This document shows positions 1 to 6,417 of a DNA stretch of 8,459 nucleotides, in pieces. The translations under genes and the position numbers were made by a program. This stretch comes from DAOVRL01 sp964459805 (GTDB lineage Bacteria > Planctomycetota > Phycisphaerae > Sedimentisphaerales > Anaerobacaceae), in assembly GCA_964459805.1 (NCBI GenBank), contig CAYWOD010000158.1, positions 1-8,459 of the forward strand, given 5' to 3'. Within the stretch, counting starts at the first letter, position 1, and each line of letters opens with the position of its first letter. A model generated the notes under the pieces. That model worked only from the letters and a program-made list of their open reading frames with translations. It was not told the origin of the DNA and did no database searches.

Positions 1-2
1 TT

Positions 3-425
3 GTCGGCGGCAGGAAGGGGTTTGTGATTTACCATTATCTCAACCCGTTTAATTTGTTCACTCTGGATTTCGATCATTGGCTGATGCTGGTGACAGTTGT
101 TGTGTCTCTGACTCTATCGCTTTTTATATACCGGCCGTTTTGTCATCTTGTCTGTCCTTTTGGTTTTCTCTCGTGGATTGCCGAACGGGTCAGCTTGACG
201 AGGGTGAAGATCGACCACGAGAAGTGCACGGAATGTGGGCTGTGCATCAAGGCCTGCCCAACCCAGGCCGCTAAAGGCATAGTAGCTGATAAGCTGTTTG
301 CCGCTGATTGCTTCAGTTGCGCCCGTTGCCTGAATGTATGCCCCCAGGACGCTATCCGATATGGTTCTGTGTTTTCTAAAACCTCTTGCGCGATACCTCA
401 AACACGGCGCACTTCAAAAAAATGA
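3..425 (+). CDS. NapH-like membrane polyferredoxin, 4Fe-4S binding (3' part only)
   Basis: The frame is open to the left edge, so this is the last 140 residues of a longer gene; the in-frame GTG at 24 is probably internal. Visible parts in order are a YHYLNPFNLF stretch, one transmembrane helix (about residues 27-45 of the fragment, WLMLVTVVVSLTLSLFIY), a CHLVCPFG motif just after it, and two complete ferredoxin cluster motifs, CTECGLCIKACP and CFSCARCLNVCP. This arrangement (last helix, CxxxCP, then two CX2CX2CX3CP motifs on the cytoplasmic side) is that of NapH/NosR/MauN-type membrane ferredoxins, which pass electrons between a quinone pool or flavoprotein and an exported enzyme. The partner cannot be told, because the upstream neighbours are outside the window. 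The tail after the second cluster is short and basic. No terminator hairpin with a T-run was found after the stop. The family is certain; the exact role is unknown. Confidence 0.9.
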   Translation, partial: VGGRKGFVIYHYLNPFNLFTLDFDHWLMLVTVVVSLTLSLFIYRPFCHLVCPFGFLSWIAERVSLTRVKIDHEKCTECGLCIKACPTQAAKGIVADKLFAADCFSCARCLNVCPQDAIRYGSVFSKTSCAIPQTRRTSKK

Positions 426-479
426 TCTGCTTTACCTTGATAGGACGTGCATTACTGAGAGATAATGGAGATGAAGGTT

Positions 480-566
480 ATGGATAAGCTTTATGATTCG
501 GAAACGGGGTGTTGTCCGCGGTTTCGTTGCAAGCGACAATTGCCTACCAGGCTGCATACTCTGTAA
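480..566 (+). pseudogene. Truncated start of a small 'GCCPRF' family protein
   Basis: A 28-codon reading frame encodes a peptide beginning MDKLYDSETGCCPRF and then leaving any recognisable pattern (RCKRQLPTRLHTL, stop). The YDxxTGCCPRF opening matches, from memory, the first residues of a conserved family of about 140-residue bacterial proteins often labelled 'hydrolase'. In that family CCP(R/K)F is followed by xPxPW and a long conserved body, which is absent here. ATG at 480 has GGAG (467-470) nine bases upstream; ATGs at 465 and 471 are in the same frame and could also be used. The likely reading is a gene cut off about 15 codons in. A short Cys-rich leader peptide is the alternative, but there is nothing regulatory to support it. 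Family assignment rests on a motif of about 12 residues, so it is tentative. Confidence 0.35.
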
Positions 567-602
567 CTTTGCTACAGTCTCCATATTCATCCAAAATACT
601 TG

Positions 603-631
603 TTGACCTGATTTGGTGATGCGCGTAGAAT
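603..631 (+). promoter_or_regulatory. Sigma70-type promoter for the metal-uptake locus
   Basis: TTGACC (603-608) and TAGAAT (626-631) are separated by exactly 17 bases, the best -35/-10 pair seen in the window. The predicted start of transcription is near 638, leaving a leader of about 50 bases before the ATG at 687. It would drive the small Cys/His protein and, by read-through, the barrel, binding protein and permeases. Confidence 0.55.
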
Positions 632-633
632 TG

Positions 634-646
634 CTCGTTGCACGAG
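634..646. promoter_or_regulatory. Inverted repeat at the predicted transcription start (possible operator)
   Basis: CTCGTTGCACGAG is a perfect dyad with 5-base arms and a 3-base centre, placed directly after the -10 box and over the predicted +1. A repressor bound here would block initiation. It does not resemble the AT-rich Zur or Fur consensus known from proteobacteria, so the regulator is unknown and a chance palindrome is possible. A second weaker dyad, CTGTA-N7-TACAG (561-577), lies upstream of the -35 box. Confidence 0.25.
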
Positions 647-686
647 ATAGTAAATGACCGGTGACCAGTGCAACAAAGGAAAAGGT

Positions 687-1034
687 ATGTCCGGTTTTTG
701 GAAAAAAAAGTTCGCGATTCATAGGGCGGCATCGATCACAATTGTTGTCGCATTCGCGCTTGTAATATGTACGGTTGACCTCTTTCACGATGAAGGCTGC
801 AAGGCCGGCCATAAACACGCGGGTGCGGCCAGGGTCATACTGAATAACGACCTGTGCCCGGCCTGCGTATTCTTGGCCGGTTCCAACGCGACCCAGGTAT
901 GTTGTGAATCGGGCCAGCTCATCGTTCAATGGCAAGTTACTCCTCAACCCGTGCCGTACACAATGCCCGTAAAGGCCGATCAGTGGACCTGCTGTATCGT
1001 CGTGCGAGCACCTCCCTCAGTTGGCACTTCGTAA
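687..1034 (+). CDS. Small membrane-anchored Cys/His-rich protein, putative metal-binding partner
   Basis: The product is 115 residues. The ATG at 687 is chosen because AAAGGA (675-680) lies six bases upstream and the predicted transcript starts about 50 bases before it; the in-frame ATG at 654 has no ribosome site. A basic start (KKK at 6-8) precedes one hydrophobic segment (about 14-32), so the rest is probably exported and tethered, or cleaved as a signal peptide. The exported part is rich in possible metal ligands: H34, C38, H42 and H44 in HDEGCKAGHKH, a CPAC motif (57-60), CC at 72-73 and CC at 102-103. The ending RAPPS recalls the end of DUF2946-type small proteins, but I cannot assign a family. 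It is first in a run that continues with the barrel, binding protein and permeases, suggesting a role in capture, transfer or sensing of the same metal. Function is inferred from context and composition only. Confidence 0.72.
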   Translation: MSGFWKKKFAIHRAASITIVVAFALVICTVDLFHDEGCKAGHKHAGAARVILNNDLCPACVFLAGSNATQVCCESGQLIVQWQVTPQPVPYTMPVKADQWTCCIVVRAPPSVGTS

Positions 1035-1186
1035 TTGCAAACAGAGTATCAACACTCTGGTGAAACTGCAAACGCAAGGCCCTAATCACAGACTTAGTGC
1101 AGCCGGTGGCTAAAGCAGCCGCGGGTAGCTATACACTGTGAAGAATTCCGGCTGAAGTGTTGGTAGCCCGATAGTGAGGTGAAAAT
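1035..1186 (+). other. Leader region before the barrel gene, with a stem-loop
   Basis: This is a 152-base gap between the small Cys/His protein and the barrel gene. CAGAGT (1042-1047) and ACTCTG (1054-1059) form a perfect 6-base stem with a 6-base loop just after the stop codon. No T-run follows, so it is not a classic terminator; it could protect the message end or partly attenuate read-through. A second cluster of short complementary repeats lies near 1100-1121 (AGCC/GGCT pairs). I found no convincing promoter of its own, so the barrel gene is probably read from 603-631. No known riboswitch core was recognised. Confidence 0.35.
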
Positions 1187-2623
1187 ATGCAAGTTAGGAC
1201 AATGATATGTATGGTTATTCTTCTCGCTACGATAGGTTTTCCCATTATGTCGCTTGCCCAGGACAAGGAGACCGACAGCAGCGATCTCGCGGAACTTAAG
1301 GAGCAAATTCTCGAACTCCAGCATCAAATGAATGAGATGAAAAAACTGCACGACCTTGAAATTGACGCATTGAAGAAAGAAGTCGAGAAACTCCGTCAGC
1401 CGGCTCCTGTTTCACAGGAGGCTAAAGCCGAAGACGAAGCCGCTGCTTTGCGCCGGCTCGCCGAAAGCTTAGCAGGAAAAGAGGAAGTAGAAAAGACTCC
1501 CGAGGAGACTGTTTACAAGTTTGGCGGACTTAGTCTGCAGCAGCTCAATCCTGAAATCAGCGTATCGGGCGATTTCGTCGGTCACTACAGGCACCAGGAC
1601 GAGACAAGAAAACGCACAGATGCGGAGATTCGGGGCCTCGAACTCAATTTTCAATCTTACCTTGACCCGTATTCAAGATTGAAGGCTACTACGCATATAA
1701 GCGATGCAGGCATCGACGTGGAAGAAGCTTATTTTACGCGGTTTTCAATGCTCAAGAACGCCAATCTCGATCTTGGGAGGTTCCGGCAGCAGTTTGGCGT
1801 GGTCAATCGCTGGCATGAAGATGCTCTGGACCAGGTTCAGTATCCGCTGGCTCTACGGAGAATCTTCGGAGACGAAGGTCTAAATCAAACAGGTGCATCT
1901 CTTGATTGGACGCTGCCGAGGTGGGGCCGGGCCTATCAAGGACTGACTCTTCAGGTGACCAATACCGAAAACGAGCGTTTGTTCGGTGGAGACTCACTAG
2001 GCAACCCCTCCCTGCTTTTCCATTATAAGAACTACCGCGATCTTTCCCGAGATACGTATCTCGAATTCGGCCTGAGCGGTCTGTTCGGCTGGAACGACCA
2101 GTGGAGCGTGAACAAAGAAGGCTCGCTGCAAACGGTGCACGACACATTAGGCACTCGTGTCTTCGGCACCGATATGTCCTTGGTTTGGGAACCGGCGGAC
2201 AAGGCGTTATATCGCAATGTCGAGTGGCGCAGCGAAGCGTTTCTGCTCGACCGCGACATCCTTGCTCCGGACAACTCCGGGAGAGATAATTTGAATGCGT
2301 GGGGAGCTTACAGTTACCTGCAAACGAAAGTGGCTCAAAATCTTGATATCGGAATCAGAGGCGATTACTACGAGCCGGACAGCAAAGACTACGCGAACGT
2401 CACGGACGATGAGGGAATCTCTCTTATTACCCCGTTCGCTTACACCTCTGAGAACGCTCATCGTTGGCAGATATGTCCGTATATAACATGGTGGCAGAGT
2501 GAATGGGTCAAGTTCCGGTTTGAGTATGATTATGCGTTCGGACACGGTATGGACAGACCGGAACACGTACTTTGGTTCCAGGCGCTCTTCTCCGCAGGTC
2601 CGCACAAGCACGAACGTTACTAA
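1187..2623 (+). CDS. Outer-membrane beta-barrel with N-terminal coiled coil, probable metal porin
   Basis: The product is 478 residues, with ATG at 1187 and GAGGTG (1176-1181) five bases upstream. A signal peptide spans about 1-24, with likely cleavage at SLA|QD. Residues about 30-72 form a charged heptad-like coiled coil (ELKEQILELQHQMNEMKKL...), as in outer-membrane proteins that trimerise or hold the cell wall. From about 108 on (LNPEISVSGDFVG) the sequence is alternating polar and aromatic strands with Asp/Asn-rich loops, and it ends in an aromatic residue, ...GPHKHERY, as barrels do. The 'NPEISV.GDF' start, the GRFRQQFG segment and the EGLNQTG segment resemble a family of uncharacterised barrels that I recall near zinc transport genes; it lacks a TonB-receptor plug. 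The next gene starts 23 bases on, so a role in passing metal across the outer membrane is a reasonable inference. Substrate is not shown by the sequence. An HKH triad near the C-terminus could bind metal. Confidence 0.85.
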   Translation: MQVRTMICMVILLATIGFPIMSLAQDKETDSSDLAELKEQILELQHQMNEMKKLHDLEIDALKKEVEKLRQPAPVSQEAKAEDEAAALRRLAESLAGKEEVEKTPEETVYKFGGLSLQQLNPEISVSGDFVGHYRHQDETRKRTDAEIRGLELNFQSYLDPYSRLKATTHISDAGIDVEEAYFTRFSMLKNANLDLGRFRQQFGVVNRWHEDALDQVQYPLALRRIFGDEGLNQTGASLDWTLPRWGRAYQGLTLQVTNTENERLFGGDSLGNPSLLFHYKNYRDLSRDTYLEFGLSGLFGWNDQWSVNKEGSLQTVHDTLGTRVFGTDMSLVWEPADKALYRNVEWRSEAFLLDRDILAPDNSGRDNLNAWGAYSYLQTKVAQNLDIGIRGDYYEPDSKDYANVTDDEGISLITPFAYTSENAHRWQICPYITWWQSEWVKFRFEYDYAFGHGMDRPEHVLWFQALFSAGPHKHERY

Positions 2624-2645
2624 AGCAGAAATGGAGGCGATTATT

Positions 2646-3743
2646 ATGGCAAGAAGAAATTTTCTCATCTTAACTATATTCACCGTTTTATCGGCAGTAT
2701 TATGTTTGCACGATGCCATCGCTGCCCGACAGCAAACACGGCTGCGCGCACAAAAGAGGGGACGCCTGCAGGTAGTAACAACTTTGCCTGATTACGCCGT
2801 ATTAGCCAGAGCCATTGGCGGGGACCGCATAAGTGTCGATTCTATCGTCCACAGCGTGCAGGACCCTCACCATATCAGACCGAAACCGTCATTTGTAAAT
2901 ATGGTCATGCATGCGGATTTAGTAATCTCCACCGGCCTCGACCTCGAGCTCTGGCTGCCCACTGTGGTCAATAAATCCGGCAACAATCGCGTCCGCAGCG
3001 GCGAAATCGGCTACGTCGCCGTTTCGCAGGGCATTGAACTGCTGGAGAAGCCAAAGGTTGTTTCACAAATCGAAGGTGATGTTCACGTATTCGGCAACCC
3101 CCATATCACGTGCAGCCCCCTTAACGCGAAGAAGGTCGCGTGGAATATTGCCACCGGTCTAATCAAAAACGACCCGCAAGGCAAAGAATTCTATCAGGGA
3201 AACCTGAAAAAACTCCAGGATGAGCTGGACAAGAGCTTATTCGGAGAGGAATTGGTCAAACTCCTTGGTGGCGATACCCTCTGCAGACTCGCTGAGAAGA
3301 ACAAGTTAATTGAGTTTCTTCAAGAGAACAAACTCCAGGGGAAACCTCTAATCGACAAACTCGGCGGCTGGATGAAGAAAATGCTTCCGCTGCGAGGAAC
3401 GCCGATTGTCGTCTATCACAAGAACTGGAGCTACCTCATAAAACTGTTTGGGCTCGAAGAAGCCGCCACTATCGAATCAAAGCCGGGAATACCACCTTCT
3501 CCGAAACACGTAACGAACCTCGTAAATATGATGCGAGAAAAGAATATCCGTATCATCCTTGCCGCGAATTACTTTGACCAGCGGAAGGTCAAGATTGTGG
3601 CCAACAGAACCGACGCAGAGGCCGTTATCGTTCCTCTATACGTCGGTGGCGCGCCGGGCGTTGAAGATTACTCTGGGCTCGTGGACTACTGGGTTGACAA
3701 GCTGGTAATGGCAGCTAAGAAAAAGGGCCTCATAGCAGGTTAG
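2646..3743 (+). CDS. Metal ABC transporter substrate-binding protein, ZnuA-like (cluster 9)
   Basis: The product is 365 residues. ATG at 2646 is preferred because GGAGG (2633-2637) sits eight bases before it. A signal peptide (about 1-27, RRNF then a hydrophobic core) sends it to the periplasm. It belongs to the PF01297 family that captures Zn or Mn for an ABC-3 permease. Ligand histidines stand in their usual settings: H75/H76 in QDPHHIRPKPS, H153 in GNPHITCSP, and H258 in VVYHKNW. The ESKPGIPPSPKHV segment (277-289) is also typical. The fourth ligand, normally Asp or Glu in a 'LDPLG'-like motif, is replaced by VIVPLYVGG (327-335). Residues about 198-250 (FGEELVKLLGGDTL... and QGKPLIDKLGGW) are an added segment of a subfamily seen in planctomycetes and deltaproteobacteria. 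There is no His-rich loop. It forms one unit with the barrel upstream (22-base gap) and the permeases downstream (37-base gap). Family is certain; zinc versus manganese is not settled. Confidence 0.93.
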   Translation: MARRNFLILTIFTVLSAVLCLHDAIAARQQTRLRAQKRGRLQVVTTLPDYAVLARAIGGDRISVDSIVHSVQDPHHIRPKPSFVNMVMHADLVISTGLDLELWLPTVVNKSGNNRVRSGEIGYVAVSQGIELLEKPKVVSQIEGDVHVFGNPHITCSPLNAKKVAWNIATGLIKNDPQGKEFYQGNLKKLQDELDKSLFGEELVKLLGGDTLCRLAEKNKLIEFLQENKLQGKPLIDKLGGWMKKMLPLRGTPIVVYHKNWSYLIKLFGLEEAATIESKPGIPPSPKHVTNLVNMMREKNIRIILAANYFDQRKVKIVANRTDAEAVIVPLYVGGAPGVEDYSGLVDYWVDKLVMAAKKKGLIAG

Positions 3744-3780
3744 CGCCCACACTGCGCGTACCTTATCAGGAGAAAAGATA

Positions 3781-4617
3781 ATGTCGGAAGCGATGCGGTT
3801 ATTTTCACTTCAAATTGCCCTGATAGCCGTCGTCCTGGTTTTGCACACGTACCTTGGACTGCACATAATCAGGCGAACGCTAATATTCTCCGATCTTGTT
3901 TTGGACCAGCTGGCCGCCTTCGGCGCACTTGTAGGAGTGGGGCTTGGGATCGCGTATGCCTCCGGCCCTTCCTATGTGTTGGCAATGGCGGCGGTGCTCG
4001 TCGGCTCATTCTTACTCGCTGTGATCAAACCAAAAAGTCGGGCGATACCACGAGAGGCGGTCATTGGAATCTTGTACGCAATGGCCCTGGTTGCCTCGCT
4101 GTTGCTCACAGATAAAATACCAGGTGGAGAAGCTTACGTGGAGACTGCCCTCTCCGGCTACCTGCTCTGGGTAACTTGGCCGTTGGTTGCCGTGACCGCC
4201 GGTATTTACATTGTCCTGATTCTGTTTCACTACCTGCTGCGGCACAGGTTTATCGCCCTGGCCGAGAACTCACAAACATTGAAGAATGAAAGACTTTGGG
4301 ACTTCCTGTTTTTCACGACCCAGGGGATTATCACTGTCTTGATAGTACCCATCGCCGGCGTTCTATTGGCCTATGCCTTTCTTATGATCCCTGCGGCGAT
4401 CGCAGCAATGTTCACCAAGAAATGGTTTCGCGCCGTCGCACTTGGCTGGATTGTAGGATTCATAGCGTGCCTTATCGGCCTGGGCTCATCATATTTCTGC
4501 AATTTTCCCTATGGGCCGACTCTTGTACTGTGTTTGGGCTTCTTCTTCTTATGTGCGATGGCGCTACGGTGTCTGCTTTCTCGGCGCAGCGGAATTAGCC
4601 GGAAAGGATATGCCTGA
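3781..4617 (+). CDS. Metal ABC transporter permease, ABC-3 (ZnuB) family, first copy
   Basis: The product is 278 residues, close to the usual 260-290. ATG at 3781 has AGGAGA (3768-3773) seven bases upstream. About eight hydrophobic helices are visible. Family signatures are GLHIIRRTLIFSDLVLDQLAAFGA (about 26-49), REAVIGILYAMALVAS (about 91-106), the LSGYLLWVTW segment (about 124-133), and the closing SSYFCNFPYGPTLVLCLGF part. It forms the inner-membrane channel for metal delivered by the binding protein. The stop TGA and the next gene's ATG share one base (TGATG), which implies translational coupling and a fixed ratio with the second permease. The two are paralogues, so the channel is probably a heterodimer. 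The ATPase that would couple to it does not follow. Confidence 0.93.
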   Translation: MSEAMRLFSLQIALIAVVLVLHTYLGLHIIRRTLIFSDLVLDQLAAFGALVGVGLGIAYASGPSYVLAMAAVLVGSFLLAVIKPKSRAIPREAVIGILYAMALVASLLLTDKIPGGEAYVETALSGYLLWVTWPLVAVTAGIYIVLILFHYLLRHRFIALAENSQTLKNERLWDFLFFTTQGIITVLIVPIAGVLLAYAFLMIPAAIAAMFTKKWFRAVALGWIVGFIACLIGLGSSYFCNFPYGPTLVLCLGFFFLCAMALRCLLSRRSGISRKGYA

Positions 4618-5456
4618 TGTTGCAACTAATTCAGATTCTTGGCTTGTCATTCTTCGCCTGCATAATAATGGGCGCGATACTGGCCTATTTGGGTATCCAC
4701 GTACTCAAACGAGAAGTCATCTTTATTGACATCGCCGTGGCTCAGGTCGCGGCGGTGGGTTCTATTTTGGCGCATCTGGTATTTGACGTGGCCGAAGACA
4801 CATTGCCGGCCTATATGTGCTCATTCGCCTGTGTTCTGCTGATCGCGGCCTTCTACGCCGTCGCCCGGAGTAAAGTCGTTCAAATTTCCATCGAGGCTGT
4901 CATTGGAATTTCATACGCCATCACCGCTGCGGCGGCACTGTTCTTGATAGGTATCGCCCCCGGCCACGCCCACGCCCAGGAAATGCTCGCGGGCAATCTC
5001 CTGTGGGTAACGTGGCGCCATATTTGGCTGAGCCTTGCGGTCTTCTCGGCGGTCGGCATTTGTCTTTTTATTTTCAGGAAACCCATATCCAACATATCAG
5101 AAAGTTGCGATGAGGCGTTCGCACAAGGCCAAAACGTAATATGGTGGGACTTCCTGTTCTATATATTAGTCGGCATCGTCATCATACTGGCGGTCCGCGT
5201 CTCGGGTGTCGTCGTTGTATTTGCGTTTCTTATTATCCCGGCTACAACATCGGCTCTGTTCTCGGCGCGCTGGGGCGCCCGCATGCTTATCGCATTGGCG
5301 GCGGTGACAACAGCCTCCGTCGGAGGCCTGTTATTCTCGTACTACTTTGATTTCTCAGTCGGCCCGGCCGTCGCAATGTTTCTCGGGGCTGTGCTGGTCG
5401 CCGCTGCAGTTATCAACAAATTTCGCAGTAACGCTGCGTCATTGGAAAACAAATAG
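4617..5456 (+). CDS. Metal ABC transporter permease, ABC-3 (ZnuB) family, second copy
   Basis: The product is 279 residues. The start overlaps the previous stop by one base, and GGAAAGGA (4601-4608) gives a ribosome site eight bases upstream, inside the preceding gene. It has the same layout as its neighbour: GIHVLKREVIFIDIAVAQVAAVGS near residue 26, EAVIGISYAITAAAAL near 93, GNLLWVTW near 126, and YYFDFSVGPAVAMFLGA at the end. A short periplasmic or membrane-edge GHAHAQEML stretch (near 115-123), just before GNLLWVTW, carries two histidines that could touch the metal on its way through; this is inference. Two different permease genes in one locus, rather than one, is common in planctomycetes and some other phyla. 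It is the last intact gene of the locus; a hairpin follows 26 bases after the stop. Confidence 0.93.
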   Translation: MLQLIQILGLSFFACIIMGAILAYLGIHVLKREVIFIDIAVAQVAAVGSILAHLVFDVAEDTLPAYMCSFACVLLIAAFYAVARSKVVQISIEAVIGISYAITAAAALFLIGIAPGHAHAQEMLAGNLLWVTWRHIWLSLAVFSAVGICLFIFRKPISNISESCDEAFAQGQNVIWWDFLFYILVGIVIILAVRVSGVVVVFAFLIIPATTSALFSARWGARMLIALAAVTTASVGGLLFSYYFDFSVGPAVAMFLGAVLVAAAVINKFRSNAASLENK

Positions 5457-5482
5457 CTTGTATCCTTCTTCCAGGTTGCGTA

Positions 5483-5501
5483 TGGCTGGATTTTCCGGCC
5501 A
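5483..5501 (+). terminator. Hairpin after the permease genes, possible terminator
   Basis: TGGCTGGA (5483-5490) pairs with TCCGGCCA (5494-5501) over eight positions, one of them a T-G wobble, around a TTT loop. It is GC-rich and lies 26 bases after the last permease stop. No T-run follows, so it may act with Rho or protect the 3' end rather than be an intrinsic terminator. Confidence 0.4.
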
Positions 5502-5568
5502 CACCCCAGACCCAAGCACCCTCTGAATTAGCGTGATTCATGATCCTATCCACTGTAGAATACAATCT

Positions 5569-6366
5569 ATGAGACAGACTTTTGCCAAGACCCAATTGTT
5601 CTTGATGTGTTTTGCTGCCGTCGCGTTCTGCGCCAGGCGCTGTCCGGCCCGGCCGAACATCGACATTGAGGCATCGGCAAAGACCGTAGGCAAGTACGAG
5701 AAGCTCGAACTGCTCATCCGGGTAGATGAGCACTATGACAATCCGTTTGCCCCGGACGTGGTCGATTTGAGTGTGCTGATCAAGACTCCCGGCGGCAAGA
5801 GAATAACTCTCCCCGCTTTTCTGTCAGGACTACAGGCGGCGATAACGAAAAGAAAGTGGCCCGCGCCAGTCTGTCGCGCCTCGCCGGCGACGACGTGGAC
5901 GCGGCGCTGCTGCGGTCTGTCAGAATGGGCCATGCAAAGGTGCGGGGCGAGGTCATCAGGGCCCTGGTAGAGCGCCGAGCCACTCAGGCTGTGGATAAGT
6001 TGTTCAGGGCAACCGGGGACGGTGACGAGACGGTGCGCCGGCGGATGCAAAGCCGATGCTCCTGCGGCTATTAGGCAGAGGCCGGCCACCCCAAAGGCAC
6101 TCGAGGCCATCCGGGCTGCTCTCAAGGACGCCAATGCCCAGGTCCGTGGTGCGGCAGGCAGTGCGCACCATCGCAGACTGGCCCGATGTGGGCTCGGCGG
6201 CCGTCCAAATCGCCAACCGGCTGAAGCAGAATGACGCCACGCGGGCAAGCGCTGGAACGAGCTGATGTTGAAAGTCATCGACAATTCAGGCGGCTGGGCC
6301 TTCTGCTGCCGCGTTCGCAACCCCGACGGCACCGCACTCGACGGCCTGAAAGTCGAGGCGAAATAG
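5569..6366 (+). pseudogene. Chimeric pseudogene: DUF5060 start joined to HEAT-repeat protein remnants
   Basis: From ATG 5569 a signal peptide (MRQTFAKTQLFLMCFAAVAF) is followed by a good DUF5060 module, the beta-sandwich at the front of some glycoside hydrolases: VGKYEKLELLIRV, YDNPFAPDVVDLSV, then KTPGGKRITLPAF. A one-base shift near 5820 would continue it as FCQDYRRR, as expected for that domain. Near 5840 the content changes to an unrelated protein: NEKKVARASLSRLAGDD... to GDGDETVRR (frame of 5856), LLRLLGRG (frame of 6056), PKALEAIRAALKDANAQVR (frame of 6022), then VRQAVRTIADWPDVGSAA (frame of 6056). These are HEAT repeats of a type common in planctomycetes. A final piece, WNELMLKVIDNSGGWAF through DGLKVEAK, ends at the stop 6364-6366 in yet another register. 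At least four frame changes rule out one working product. A deletion that removed the rest of the hydrolase and the front of the HEAT protein explains the joint. Confidence 0.8.
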
Positions 6367-6417
6367 CACCGGAGCCGTTGAGTTAGGACGCTCATCGTTC
6401 TCACACAGCCGCGAGGA

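Noticed and set aside
432..947. Minus-strand open frame of 171 codons opposite the small Cys/His gene
   Set aside because: No recognisable domain, signal or ribosome site, and it overlaps the better-supported plus-strand gene with its promoter and Shine-Dalgarno site.
1035..1186. Riboswitch (cobalamin or other) in the leader of the barrel gene
   Set aside because: No conserved core such as the B12 box was found; only short local repeats are present.
2207..2719. Minus-strand open frame across the barrel/binding-protein junction
   Set aside because: It covers the well-supported ribosome site and start of the binding protein and shows no domain of its own.
4617..5456. Second permease as a recent tandem duplicate of the first
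   Set aside because: The two proteins share family motifs but differ through most of their length, so they are old paralogues forming a heterodimer rather than a recent repeat.
5556..5566. Possible -10 boxes (TAGAAT, TACAAT) just before the DUF5060 remnant
   Set aside because: No acceptable -35 element at 16-18 bases and almost no room before the ATG at 5569.
6376..6397. Imperfect hairpin between the pseudogene and the sulfatase stop (CGTTGAG/CTCATCG)
   Set aside because: One mismatch in a 7-base stem and no T-run on either strand, so it is too weak to call a terminator.
5733..6404. Minus-strand open frame of 223 codons over the chimeric pseudogene
   Set aside because: Composition is Arg/Ser/Ala/Pro-rich antisense of GC-rich coding sequence, while the plus strand carries clear DUF5060 and HEAT motifs in pieces.
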